Origin: Thermodesulfobacteriota bacterium
GTDB lineage: Bacteria > Desulfobacterota > WTBG01 > CAIYCZ01 > CAIRTM01
Assembly: GCA_028278025.1 (NCBI GenBank)
Contig: JANQFE010000133.1
Location: forward strand, 1 to 40,523
Reading direction: 5' to 3'
DNA length: 40,523 nt
Below are positions 8,010 to 16,961 of this stretch, piece after piece. Position numbers and translations under genes: made by a program. Each line of letters opens with the position of its first letter. The stretch's first letter is position 1. The notes beneath the pieces were generated by a model that saw nothing but the letters and a program-made list of their open reading frames with translations, ran no database searches and was not told the DNA's origin.

Positions 8010-8194
8010 CTAGCCCGCATTATTCATGACTATTAGCAACCAGTCTGCGGCATCGGGTTGGGCTGCAAAGGCGGTGCGAGCAATGTCTGGTAATCAAGCA
8101 AACAGCTGTTTTTGCGAGCACATAGCTTTGAGCACGCAACCCGATGCCGCAGACTGCAGGCGTGCCGGAAAGTTTCTTCGTAGTAAACACCAGG
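8010..8194. repeat. Palindromic repeat element, copy 2 (core inverted relative to copy 1, right end missing)
   Basis: It begins with the same 14-bp terminus as copy 1 (CTAGCCCGCATTAT, 8010-8023). Inner inverted repeats 8044-8060 and 8137-8153 are perfect 17-mers. The 76-bp core (8061-8136) matches the reverse complement of the core of copy 1 at about 68 of 76 positions, while both flanks match directly. Homology stops near 8194 at CACCAGG. The right terminal repeat is absent, replaced by the stem-loop at 8194-8245. Confidence 0.85.
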
Positions 8195-8245
8195 ATGCCC
8201 CCGCAAAACGGGATCTAAAGACCCGTGCTGTGCGCGGGAAGCATC
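8194..8245 (+). other. Nested stem-loop at the broken end of repeat copy 2
   Basis: Three nested pairings are visible: GATGC (8194-8198) with GCATC (8241-8245), CCCGC (8200-8204) with GCGGG (8234-8238), and ACGGG (8208-8212) with CCCGT (8222-8226). It may act as a hairpin in RNA or DNA. There is no U tract, so it is not a typical terminator. Confidence 0.4.
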
Positions 8246-8280
8246 ACAGGTTGAACCGGTGATTGAAAAATAACAGAAAG

Positions 8281-8323
8281 CTAACCATTTCTTAAATCAT
8301 TCTTAATACAGTAAAGGTATAAA
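8281..8323 (+). promoter_or_regulatory. PHO-box-like repeats with -10, for the metal ATPase-SPFH operon
   Basis: CTAAC (8281), TTAAA (8292) and TTAAT (8303) lie 11 bp apart. TATAAA (8318-8323) begins 10 nt after the last repeat. This predicts a leader of about 165 nt before the ATPase start. Confidence 0.7.
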
Positions 8324-8494
8324 TTATGCTTGAGTGCACATGAAAAGGAATAATGGTCGCCGAATATTCTTGCCATTATATGCCCACAGTCAATCTGCAT
8401 ATACTTTTCTCATTATAAAGCAATGTCTTACATTTATCACATTAACGTATACACCTTTCAGCAGCCGTATACAAACATACCGGTTTAATCATCC

Positions 8495-10369
8495 ATGGCA
8501 CATGACTTCTTACATAGAATGCTCGAAACTGAATCCGATCGTTTTCAGGTGCAGTTATACGGTTGCCTGGCCGGAGGATTCTTTTTAGTAAATTCATACC
8601 TTGCAGATTTCATCCTCAGGAAACCGGAACTTTCAGCACTCCTTTCATTGGTTTCAGCGCTCCTGCTCGGAATGCCGCTGATATACCACGCGCTGAGGGA
8701 CCTGCTGGCCCGTCAGCTTGAGATGAATGAACTGGCAGCATTAAGCTTTGTTGCATCATTTGGAACGGGCAATTATCAAGCTGCCGCATTTATCGCTTTC
8801 TTTATGATAATCACCCAGCTCATTGAATATCGCTCCCAGCTCGGCGCACGCAAAAATATCGAAGCTCTTATGCGGCTCTCGCCGCAAAAGGCGCGTGTTG
8901 AGCGTGAAAACGGCTGCAGTGAGATTTCCGCGACATCACTTCAAGTAAACGATATCATCCAGGTAAAACCGGGCGATACCATACCGGGCGACGGTATAAT
9001 TGTTGATGGTAGCAGTACCATCAACGAAGCCGCAATTACCGGTGAGTCGATGCCTGTTGAAAAACGGACCGGCAGCACTGTATTTACCGGAACGATTAAT
9101 ATGTCCGGGTTTTTGCGCGTGAAAATCTCTTCAGCGCCGGACGACTCGACCCTGTCAAAAATAAAAGAGATGATTGTACAGGCCCAGAACAGTAAAACAC
9201 CGGTCATGCGTCTGATCCACAAGTATGTCGCCTGGTATACACCGGTTATTCTCATGCTTACCGGCATTGTGCTCTTCTTTACACGAGACATAACACGTGC
9301 TATTTCGATGCTCATAATCGCCTGCCCCTGCACAATTCTGCTTGCATCACCAACGGCCCTGGTTGCGGCACTCAGCGCGGCGGCCCGTCTGGGTGTCGTC
9401 ATTAAGAATATCACGGCCCTTGAAACCGCTAATCGTATAGATTCTCTCATTTTTGACAAAACAGGAACCCTGACCAACGGGACACTGAATGTCTGTTCCC
9501 TCACAAAATTAGCCGATATATCTGATGAGGAATTACTTAGCGTGGGAGCCAGTGTCGAGCAGTTTTCCAACCATCCCGCTGCAAAAGCACTTGTCAATGA
9601 GGCCCGGAAACGCAACCTTACTGTACGGCCGGCTCTGAATTTCCGGGAGGAACCCGGCTGCGGTGTTTCAGCCGACATTGACGGTAAGGCAACAGCTGTG
9701 GGCCGTCATACTTGGATTGCTGACAAGTGCCAGCATGAAACCAAACCGGTGTCCGGTAACGGTGATGGATCGCAGCTTTATATTGCACGCGAAAACCGGT
9801 TGCTCGGCTGTATCGAATTGTCCGACTCACTCAAGCCGGATGCCCGGGCCACAGTAGATACTTTGCGTAATGACGCTATCGAGCATATTGTCATGCTTAC
9901 CGGCGACAAGCGGACGGTTGCTGAAAAAATCGCCCGAGAGCTGAACTGCACTGTTGAGGCGGAAGTGTTACCCGAACAGAAGATGCAAAAAGTCGAGCAG
10001 ATAAAAAAGAGCGGTCGTGTTGTTGCCGTTGTCGGTGACGGCGTTAATGACGCTCCCGCCCTTGCAGCTGGAGATATCTCCATTGCCATGGGAGCAGCCG
10101 GCAGCGACGTGGCGATTCATTCAGCCCATATTATACTCATGAATGATAAACTCGACAGAATTCCATTCATAATAGAGCTTTCACATCGCGTCGTTGCTAT
10201 TATTCGGCAGAATCTGGCATTCAGCCTGATCTTTATCGCAACGTTGCTTGTTCTGAGCGCAGGCGGCTTGATAGTGCCCAAGCTTTCGGTGTTGCTGCAT
10301 ACGTTCAGTTCATTATTCGTGGTATTCAACTCGGCCCGCCTGCTGCGGGTGGGAGAAGATCTCTCATGA
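8495..10369 (+). CDS. P1B-type heavy-metal-translocating P-type ATPase
   Basis: The 624-aa inner-membrane pump has no N-terminal heavy-metal-binding (HMA) domain; it opens with transmembrane helices. The actuator TGES motif is present, then CPC at residues 277-279 in the transport helix (followed by Thr), the phosphorylated DKTGT at 321, the P1B-specific His-Pro of the N-domain (SNHPAAKAL) and GDGVNDAPALA. CPC ATPases export Cu+, Ag+, Zn2+, Cd2+ or Pb2+; the ion cannot be fixed from this. The start codon has only a weak ribosome site, and a short out-of-phase ATG frame lies in the leader. The gene overlaps the next by 4 nt, so the pair is translationally coupled. Confidence 0.92.
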   Translation: MAHDFLHRMLETESDRFQVQLYGCLAGGFFLVNSYLADFILRKPELSALLSLVSALLLGMPLIYHALRDLLARQLEMNELAALSFVASFGTGNYQAAAFIAFFMIITQLIEYRSQLGARKNIEALMRLSPQKARVERENGCSEISATSLQVNDIIQVKPGDTIPGDGIIVDGSSTINEAAITGESMPVEKRTGSTVFTGTINMSGFLRVKISSAPDDSTLSKIKEMIVQAQNSKTPVMRLIHKYVAWYTPVILMLTGIVLFFTRDITRAISMLIIACPCTILLASPTALVAALSAAARLGVVIKNITALETANRIDSLIFDKTGTLTNGTLNVCSLTKLADISDEELLSVGASVEQFSNHPAAKALVNEARKRNLTVRPALNFREEPGCGVSADIDGKATAVGRHTWIADKCQHETKPVSGNGDGSQLYIARENRLLGCIELSDSLKPDARATVDTLRNDAIEHIVMLTGDKRTVAEKIARELNCTVEAEVLPEQKMQKVEQIKKSGRVVAVVGDGVNDAPALAAGDISIAMGAAGSDVAIHSAHIILMNDKLDRIPFIIELSHRVVAIIRQNLAFSLIFIATLLVLSAGGLIVPKLSVLLHTFSSLFVVFNSARLLRVGEDLS

Positions 10370-12378
10370 AAAAGCAGCGCTCAATATTTAGTAAAGCTTT
10401 ATTGTACAGCATTATTGGATTGTGCATTCAAGCCCTGCTGGCTGGAATACTGCTGGCGGTTATATTTATATGGCAGCACCGGCTCAGCATGATTGTGTTC
10501 TGGACTGCGTGTGCCGGTCTTCCCGTCTGGATGCACCTGATTGTTTCATATGTGCTTTTCGGACGTGAAGCTTACTGGGATATGCTATTCACTAATGAAG
10601 ATGATAATACTGCGCGGCAAACAATTATCAACCGCAGAAATCGAGTCCGCATCCTGCATCATTTTTACCGGAAATATCTGATTCCGTTTCTTGAAATAGG
10701 GATAATTTTTCTCTTAATACTCTGGAGTTTCCCTTTTGCCCAGCTTACCATCGATGAACTCTCACCTGTTAAAAACCGCCTACTTTTACTTATTTCACTA
10801 TATGCTGTTACCGCTGTCGGACTGATTATTGCTTGGACGTATTACCGCAAACTGCTCCAGTTTAAATCTTTTAATATGCTGAAAAGCGGAATACAGTTTC
10901 TTTTCGCGATGGCCCTCCTTTTCTGCATGCTGGGGTTGGGCCTTTTGTTTGATTACTTTACCATTACCCTCGTTTCACAAAACGCTTACTGGTTTTTTAC
11001 TGTCTTCAACAGTGTGCTCGCGGCTGAAATAGCCTTTTCGATTATCATACAGTTTTTCAGGCCCCGTACCGTCAACGAAATGGTGCGACCGGCGTTTGAT
11101 TCCTACCTGCTTGAAAGCTTGATGGAACCGCGCAGTACCAGGAAAACGTTTGCGGGCATGGTACGGAGTCTGTTCGGTTTTGATGTTTCCGAAACTGCCT
11201 TTGTTAGGGCAGCGGTAACCTATAGCGTACCTGTTATTGCAGCCAGCATTATACTCATGATGGCAATGACCTCACTGGTCATTGTCAGGCCGCACCAGCA
11301 GGCGGTAATTCTCAGCTTTGGTAATATACGGGCAAAGACTCTCAATCCGGGTATACATTTTAAACTGCCCTGGCCGGTCGATGAGGCCCGTATCGAAAAT
11401 GTCCGTGAAATAAGACGTGTGCATGTCGGTTCGCATCAGTCTGCCAAACAGGGTGACGATGTGTACCGAGAGGGAGTTCCGATTCTCTGGACCAACAAGC
11501 ACGGTGTCATAATGGATGCACTTTTAATCATCGCGGCACCTAAACAGCTTATAAAAGAAGCCCATGAAAGCGGTTCAAAAATCGACAGCGTGAAGCATAA
11601 GACACCATCTATCTCTCTGGTCGGAGCGGATATATATATTGAATATAAAATCAGCAACCTGGTTGACTATATTCGCAGTGCCGCAAACCCGGAGTTATTA
11701 CTGAAAAAGCTGGCTGAAGCTCAGGCATCCCGCCTGCTCTATCGTTTTGATATAGACACGCTTTTTTGTGATGCACGGTTGGCAATGGCCGATTTGCTGC
11801 GTAATCAGGTTCAGAATGAGTGCGATCGGAATAAGCTTGGTATTGAAATTATTCATGCAGGTGTTACTGCCGTACATCCTCCCCTTGAAGTTGCCGAAAC
11901 ATTTGAAGCAACCGTGGCGGCCCAGCAGGAACGAGAAACAAAAATTCAGCAGGCCAGGCAAAGCGCTGTCAGTGTGCAGGTTGAAACGTCCGGTTCATCA
12001 GAGCAGTTCATCGCGCTTGCTGATCTTATCAATAAATCAGAGTCAGGACTGCTGAAAGAGTCTTCAAACATTGAACAACTGCTCTACCAATGCGGCGGCA
12101 AAGTCTCCCGTATCATATCAGGGGCTTACGCTTACCGCTGGGGCCGTGAATTCAGCGAGCACGGTAAAATCAGTCGATTTAAAAATGAAGCCGTGTTATA
12201 CAACACTGCTCCTAAAAATTACCGATACAGCCGGTATCTCGATATACTCGGGCAAGGACTGGCGGATAGCAGAAAAATGGTGCTTCTCGGTAACCATGAT
12301 GAAATGCTGATACGCATGACGCTTCCAAGGGAAGGACCTAAAAAGCTGCCAGACAATTTAGCAGAATATACACAATAG
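10366..12378 (+). CDS. Large membrane SPFH/band-7 protein, HflK-like
   Basis: A 670-aa protein whose first about 300 residues hold several transmembrane helices, followed by an SPFH domain beginning near residue 306 (VRPHQQAVILSFGNI) and a helical tail with the Ala/Gln-rich run typical of HflK. Ordinary HflK proteins have a single membrane anchor and about 400 aa, so the polytopic N-terminus is an unusual extension. HflK and HflC form a periplasmic cage that controls the FtsH membrane protease. The ATGA overlap with the metal-pump gene and two further SPFH genes downstream suggest a membrane quality-control or pump-stabilising complex; that partnership is inference. Confidence 0.82.
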   Translation: MKKQRSIFSKALLYSIIGLCIQALLAGILLAVIFIWQHRLSMIVFWTACAGLPVWMHLIVSYVLFGREAYWDMLFTNEDDNTARQTIINRRNRVRILHHFYRKYLIPFLEIGIIFLLILWSFPFAQLTIDELSPVKNRLLLLISLYAVTAVGLIIAWTYYRKLLQFKSFNMLKSGIQFLFAMALLFCMLGLGLLFDYFTITLVSQNAYWFFTVFNSVLAAEIAFSIIIQFFRPRTVNEMVRPAFDSYLLESLMEPRSTRKTFAGMVRSLFGFDVSETAFVRAAVTYSVPVIAASIILMMAMTSLVIVRPHQQAVILSFGNIRAKTLNPGIHFKLPWPVDEARIENVREIRRVHVGSHQSAKQGDDVYREGVPILWTNKHGVIMDALLIIAAPKQLIKEAHESGSKIDSVKHKTPSISLVGADIYIEYKISNLVDYIRSAANPELLLKKLAEAQASRLLYRFDIDTLFCDARLAMADLLRNQVQNECDRNKLGIEIIHAGVTAVHPPLEVAETFEATVAAQQERETKIQQARQSAVSVQVETSGSSEQFIALADLINKSESGLLKESSNIEQLLYQCGGKVSRIISGAYAYRWGREFSEHGKISRFKNEAVLYNTAPKNYRYSRYLDILGQGLADSRKMVLLGNHDEMLIRMTLPREGPKKLPDNLAEYTQ

Positions 12379-12396
12379 ACTAATCAGGAGAAATAA

Positions 12397-13284
12397 ATGA
12401 ATCGTATGCTGTCATTAGCTCTGGGTATCGCCCTGCTCGTACTTTTCTGCGGCTACCTGGTTACGTACAAAGTCAATTTTGATGAAACAGCACTCATAAC
12501 CACTTTCGGCAAAGCATCCGAAAAATCTCTGAAAAACAGGGATGGTGAAGGTGCCGGACTTTATTTAAAATGGCCCTGGCCTATACAACAGGTAATCCGT
12601 TTCGATCGGCGTCTACAGGTGCTTGAGGACCGGCTTGAGCAGCAGGAAACCAGTGATAAACAGGTGGTTATTATCAAAGCCTACGCTGCCTGGCGAATCA
12701 CTGATCCGCTGGCTTTTTACCGGTCATTCGTTTCGCGCGACAAGGCACGTAACTTTCTGCGTGACCGACTCCGCACCGCCAAAGCTGAAATCGGTCGATT
12801 CTCGTTTGATGACCTCACCAATACCGACCCCGAGAAGCTGCGGCTGCACGAAGCTGAAGAAGCTTTGCTGCAGCGCATTCGCGGCGACCTGGCAAAGCAG
12901 GGGTGCGGCATATATGTTCATACAGTCGGTATAAACCGCATTGTTCTGCCTGAAAATATTACCCGTTCGGTCTTTACCCGCATGCGCCAGACACGCAACA
13001 GGCTCGCCCAGAACGCACGGTCTGAAGGTAAGGCGGCTGCCAACAGTATCAGAGCCAAAACCGACAGCGATAAGAAACGCATACTGGCTTTCACCGAGCG
13101 GATTGCGCAGAATATCCGGGCCCAGGGTGACGCGGCTGCCGCTGAGTATTATAATGAATATTCAAAAAACAAAGATTTCGCAATATTTTTGCGAAAGCTT
13201 GACGCATTAAAAAAAAGCCTCGAGAAGAATACAACGTTTATTCTTGATACAGAATCAGAACCATTTGATCTGCTGAAAGAGTAA
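12397..13284 (+). CDS. HflC-like SPFH/band-7 protein
   Basis: The 295-aa protein has one N-terminal anchor helix and then an SPFH domain from about residue 22. It shows the HflC hallmarks: ALITTFGKA, a YLKWPWPIQQVIRFDRRLQ strand and AAWRITDPLAFYRSF. The C-terminal helix is rich in Ala, Arg and Glu (EGKAAANSIRAKTDSDKKR). The length is normal for HflC. AGGAG (12386-12390) lies 6 nt before the ATG. It is the middle gene of three SPFH genes and is expected to pair with the larger HflK-like product of the gene before it. Confidence 0.87.
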   Translation: MNRMLSLALGIALLVLFCGYLVTYKVNFDETALITTFGKASEKSLKNRDGEGAGLYLKWPWPIQQVIRFDRRLQVLEDRLEQQETSDKQVVIIKAYAAWRITDPLAFYRSFVSRDKARNFLRDRLRTAKAEIGRFSFDDLTNTDPEKLRLHEAEEALLQRIRGDLAKQGCGIYVHTVGINRIVLPENITRSVFTRMRQTRNRLAQNARSEGKAAANSIRAKTDSDKKRILAFTERIAQNIRAQGDAAAAEYYNEYSKNKDFAIFLRKLDALKKSLEKNTTFILDTESEPFDLLKE

Positions 13285-13296
13285 GGACTCTTAATC

Positions 13297-14559
13297 ATGA
13301 CGACTCAGTCTCAGGATAAAACTTCGATTCGGGAACCCGATGCGCCACACTCCTTCCTAGAACATGTTTCCGGGGATGAACAACAGCAGCATATTGACAG
13401 TTACGAGTGGCTTGCCGCAGCTTTGAAAACCGGCTTTCTCATCCTCAAAGTATGTATGATTATTCTGGGGATTGCATTTTTATTCAGTAATATTTACTGG
13501 GTTCCTGAAGGATATATCGCTGTTCATACGCGGTTCGGTAACATTCTCGATGAACATAGCAAACCGGTGCGGATTCCTGGAGGACCTTACTTTGCTCTGC
13601 CTTTTCCGGTTGATAACATTATCCGTATCCCGACTACAATTCAGAATTGTGCAGTTAATAAAGCTTTCTGGATAGAGAACCTGGAAGGCACAACCGATGC
13701 GACCCAAAACGATAACCGCTATCATTCAGAATCGTTCAGACCCGGTGAAGAAGGCTCCCTTATTACCGCGGATAAAAATCTCGTCCAGGGTGTCTGGAAT
13801 ATACACTTTAAAATCGACTACACACTCAGCCAGGGTCTTTTTTCACAGCAGGTAATTGATTTCATCAAGAACACCGGTTCCATGGATAACGCCATGCACA
13901 TACTGAGCACGGTATCTCAGGAGGCTGTTGTATCAACTGTTGCTCAGACTACCGTATCGGATTTTGTCCTTGGAAATATCAACAACAGTGCAATCGCTAA
14001 ACAAATTAATAAAAAGTTGGAATTATTACATTCCGGATTAAAAGTTACCGATGTCTCGTCTGCCAGGTATGCGGTACCCAAGAAGCTGACAAAAGATTTT
14101 CAGGCAGTAACACAGGCCGAAAGTGAAAAGGCGCTTGAGATCGAGAAAGCGGTCAGATACCGTGTTTCCACACTTAACGAACTTGCCGGAGAAGAATGGG
14201 AAGAACTGCTGCAGGCTATTCATTCATATGAACTGGCAGAAGAAAGTAATAATGATAACGCAAGGCAGGAAAAGTTTAATGCCGCGAAAAGGCTGCTTCT
14301 TTCGAACCGCGTTGGCGGTTTGGTGACAGAGCGTATTAATAAAGCGCGTATAGAAAAAACACAGATAATTGAACAGGCCCGGGCAGCGGCTGAACGGTTT
14401 AATAAACTGCTGCCGTCTTACAGGAAAAATCCGGTAATAATGCGTAATCAGCTCCTGCAGGATATTCTGAAGGAAATCTGGGCATCTAGAACAGTGACAA
14501 CATATACTTTTCCCTCAAATCAACACATTTATCTAAATCTGGAAAATGCATCGGATTGA
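13297..14559 (+). CDS. Third SPFH/band-7 protein of the operon
   Basis: A 420-aa protein with a cytosolic N-terminus of about 45 residues, one membrane helix (about 46-67) and an SPFH domain starting WVPEGYIAVHTRFGNI. The domain is followed by a long Glu/Lys/Ala-rich helical region (about 265-400) likely to form coiled coil. It is more divergent from HflK and HflC than its two neighbours. The gap to the gene before is 12 nt, so it is cotranscribed. Three different SPFH proteins from one operon suggest a mixed oligomer around or beside the pump; stoichiometry cannot be judged. Confidence 0.83.
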   Translation: MTTQSQDKTSIREPDAPHSFLEHVSGDEQQQHIDSYEWLAAALKTGFLILKVCMIILGIAFLFSNIYWVPEGYIAVHTRFGNILDEHSKPVRIPGGPYFALPFPVDNIIRIPTTIQNCAVNKAFWIENLEGTTDATQNDNRYHSESFRPGEEGSLITADKNLVQGVWNIHFKIDYTLSQGLFSQQVIDFIKNTGSMDNAMHILSTVSQEAVVSTVAQTTVSDFVLGNINNSAIAKQINKKLELLHSGLKVTDVSSARYAVPKKLTKDFQAVTQAESEKALEIEKAVRYRVSTLNELAGEEWEELLQAIHSYELAEESNNDNARQEKFNAAKRLLLSNRVGGLVTERINKARIEKTQIIEQARAAAERFNKLLPSYRKNPVIMRNQLLQDILKEIWASRTVTTYTFPSNQHIYLNLENASD

Positions 14560-14624
14560 AACGCATTTGAATTTTTTATTAACAACAGAGCATCAGTAAA
14601 CCTTACTTAAGATTAGGAGTGGAT

Positions 14625-15065
14625 ATGAAATGTAGACGTGCTTTTTTTTTAATTTTAATTATTTCCTGTATATGTATATCAAATGTTAACTGTGGCAAAA
14701 ATAAAGAATCGGCAAAGCCTGAGGATTGTTATGAAATATTTCCTAAGACAGTGGATGGCTTAAAAATTACCGGTGAGCGGTCCGAACGGAATATTATCAA
14801 ACACATGGTTCCTTTTGTCTGTTATTTACAGGAACTGTATCAGAAAAGACTGCAGGAAAAGCCTGATTTAAAAGGAATACTTGAATTAAGAATTCTTGTT
14901 GAATTTAACGGTGAAGTTATGAGTTATTCTATTGAGAGGACATCAATAGAAGATCCACTGTTTTTAAAAGAAGTTAAACACAGACTGGCGTTTCTCAGTT
15001 TTGATTCATACGGACAGTTTAACAGTGAAACAGAATTTATATATCCGATTCGATTCGGCAAATAA
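14625..15065 (+). CDS. Small lipoprotein with AgmX/PglI-type C-terminal domain
   Basis: I chose the ATG at 14625, with AGGAG 5 nt upstream, over the GTG two codons earlier. The 146-aa product has a lipoprotein signal (hydrophobic stretch then SNVNC, with the Cys as lipidation site). The C-terminal half (YQKRLQEKPDLKGILELRI to IYPIRF) has the TonB-C-like fold of the AgmX/PglI family, common in deltaproteobacterial envelope proteins. It lies 65 nt after the third SPFH gene and has no obvious promoter of its own, so it may belong to that operon. Role unknown. Confidence 0.72.
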   Translation: MKCRRAFFLILIISCICISNVNCGKNKESAKPEDCYEIFPKTVDGLKITGERSERNIIKHMVPFVCYLQELYQKRLQEKPDLKGILELRILVEFNGEVMSYSIERTSIEDPLFLKEVKHRLAFLSFDSYGQFNSETEFIYPIRFGK

Positions 15066-15163
15066 GCCCGGCAGAAAGCTGCAGAAGGTGCTAAAAGCAG
15101 GGTAAAAGGAATATCTTTTCGTATGCGGCAGGCAGACGGTGAGAAGCAGCAATGAGGCTTCAG

Positions 15164-16900
15164 TTATTGAACTGTAATAGGGAACTGTGCCCGCATATGG
15201 GGTGTTCCCAGGAGGACCTTAAGGTTTATAATAATCTGCCGCAGCTCGGGTGATGACGCACCGTGAATCGTCTCCAGAATATCCAGGATTTCATTATATT
15301 GGTCTTGTGATAGGTATAAGGTGCCGTCATCATCATATATTGATGCCGCATTTCTTAGAATCACACCCCACAGAAGCTGTTTCAGGTTCCGGCGCAGGGT
15401 GCTGTCTGAAGCAATAATTTGCTCTACTTCAGGACTGTGCTGATAATACCATGATTGAATCTGGATGCCGATACGTGACCTTATCATGCGGGTATCACGA
15501 TACTTGCGCAGCAGCTGCAGTGCTGTGTGATTGCCAGAAAAAACAGTTTTTTCCAACACACACGGTTGTTGCGGGTTGATAGTCGTTGTTGTGGTTGACG
15601 CCGAATCCGGCTGATCTGGTACAGTGGTGGTTGTGGCTTCGTCGGCTGATACAGTCGTTGTTGTGCTTGTCGTTGGTCCTGCCGGTATTGTGGTTGTTGT
15701 GCCTGGGGCATCTTCACCACCGTCGCTGCCGCCTTCTCCTCCTCCGCCACCACCACCGCCTGGCATGGTTGTTGTAGCAGGGGAGGAGGTAGTCGTTGAT
15801 GGTGTCACTATGCGGCGTGCATATTTCAGATCGCCGCTTCCAGCACCGGTATATTCATAATAACTGATATGGGCAATACCATGGCTGTCAAGTGCCAGTG
15901 AGCAGAATTCACCAACGTTACCGCCGGCATCGACGGTTTCGATCAGCCATTCGGAATCGGTATAATGGACATACTTCAAGTTGTAATTATCATAGTCAAG
16001 GTAAGCTATATGAGGATTTCCGTCAGCATCAAGCGCAAGAGCGTTAAATCCGCCCACATCGGCGCTGCTGTCAACAGTTTGGATCTGCCACTGCATTCCA
16101 TCATAATAGGTATATCCCAAACTCATAGTGTCGTAATTATAATAGCTGATGTGTGGTCGGCCCTCCGCATCCAGCGCTATATCATTGTACATACCGATAT
16201 CAAATTCTCCGGAAATAATATGCTCTGTCTGCCATGTCGATCCGTCATAATAGGAATACTTCAGATTACCGTTGTAATAATCATAGTAACTGATATGCGG
16301 ATGTCCGTTTCCGTCAAGCGCCAGCGCATTAAAATCGCCCTGTTCAAAGAACATGCCTGTGTACAACGTCTCCAACAACCACTCAGAGTCCTTCCTGGCG
16401 TAACGCAGCTCAAGGTTGTCATAATCATAGTAACTGATATGCGGCATGTTATTTTCGCCAACGGCGATATTACAATTTATCCCGACGTCAGTACCATTAT
16501 CTTCGTCAACAGTTTCAATGTGCCATCCGGCGCCATCGTGATAGGCATAGCGCAGTCTGTAATTATCATAGTCATAATAGCTTATGTGCGCCCGGCCGCT
16601 ACCGTCAAACGCCAGGGAGCTGTACATGCCAACATCTGCCCCCGCACCCTCTACTACTTCATGCTGCCATGACTCACTGGTATAAACAGCATAGAAGAGC
16701 TGACCGTTCGTGGCGTCGTAGTAACTTATTGAGGGATTGCCGTCGGCAGCAACGGCTATTGAGGTATACAACCCTTCATCCGCAGCACTGTCAGACAGCT
16801 TTTCAATAGACCATTCGGCTCCGGCAGTGACCGGACCGCAGAGCAGGAGTATGCTCAGCAGCCATAACATGGCAGCTATACTATATGATAGACTGTTCAT
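15164..16900 (-). CDS. Secreted repeat protein with Thr-rich linker and CFI-box-like C-terminus
   Basis: The 578-aa protein starts with a signal peptide. Residues about 29-370 are tandem repeats of some 45-50 aa, each containing HISYYDYDN-like and LxYAxxDGxxWxxETVD-like segments, which suggest a beta-propeller-like surface module. A linker follows with a run of eight Gly and many Thr (about 370-455). It ends in a Cys followed by a segment matching the CFI-box C-terminal domain in outline: LLRKYRDTRM, then IQSWYYQHSPEVEQII. Such tails mark exported proteins in deltaproteobacteria. It is probably cotranscribed with the gene at 16962, 61 nt upstream. Ligand unknown. Confidence 0.78.
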   Translation of the reverse strand: MNSLSYSIAAMLWLLSILLLCGPVTAGAEWSIEKLSDSAADEGLYTSIAVAADGNPSISYYDATNGQLFYAVYTSESWQHEVVEGAGADVGMYSSLAFDGSGRAHISYYDYDNYRLRYAYHDGAGWHIETVDEDNGTDVGINCNIAVGENNMPHISYYDYDNLELRYARKDSEWLLETLYTGMFFEQGDFNALALDGNGHPHISYYDYYNGNLKYSYYDGSTWQTEHIISGEFDIGMYNDIALDAEGRPHISYYNYDTMSLGYTYYDGMQWQIQTVDSSADVGGFNALALDADGNPHIAYLDYDNYNLKYVHYTDSEWLIETVDAGGNVGEFCSLALDSHGIAHISYYEYTGAGSGDLKYARRIVTPSTTTSSPATTTMPGGGGGGGGEGGSDGGEDAPGTTTTIPAGPTTSTTTTVSADEATTTTVPDQPDSASTTTTTINPQQPCVLEKTVFSGNHTALQLLRKYRDTRMIRSRIGIQIQSWYYQHSPEVEQIIASDSTLRRNLKQLLWGVILRNAASIYDDDGTLYLSQDQYNEILDILETIHGASSPELRQIIINLKVLLGTPHMRAQFPITVQ

Positions 16901-16961
16901 TATTATTACTTGCTATGCAGGCGGCTCTTGCGCCGTCCATAGTGTTGGTATGTGTGGATTA

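Noticed and set aside
8334..8588. Short frame in the leader of the metal ATPase gene
   Set aside because: It overlaps the ATPase start out of frame, has no clear ribosome site and no resemblance; at most an upstream regulatory frame.
8941..9678. Long minus-strand frame inside the metal ATPase gene
   Set aside because: Shadow of a conserved P-type ATPase; its composition follows the sense codons.
15965..16672. Plus-strand frame of 235 codons over the repeat protein
   Set aside because: It is the antisense of tandem repeats, which keep the opposite strand open, and it reads as hydrophobic low-complexity.
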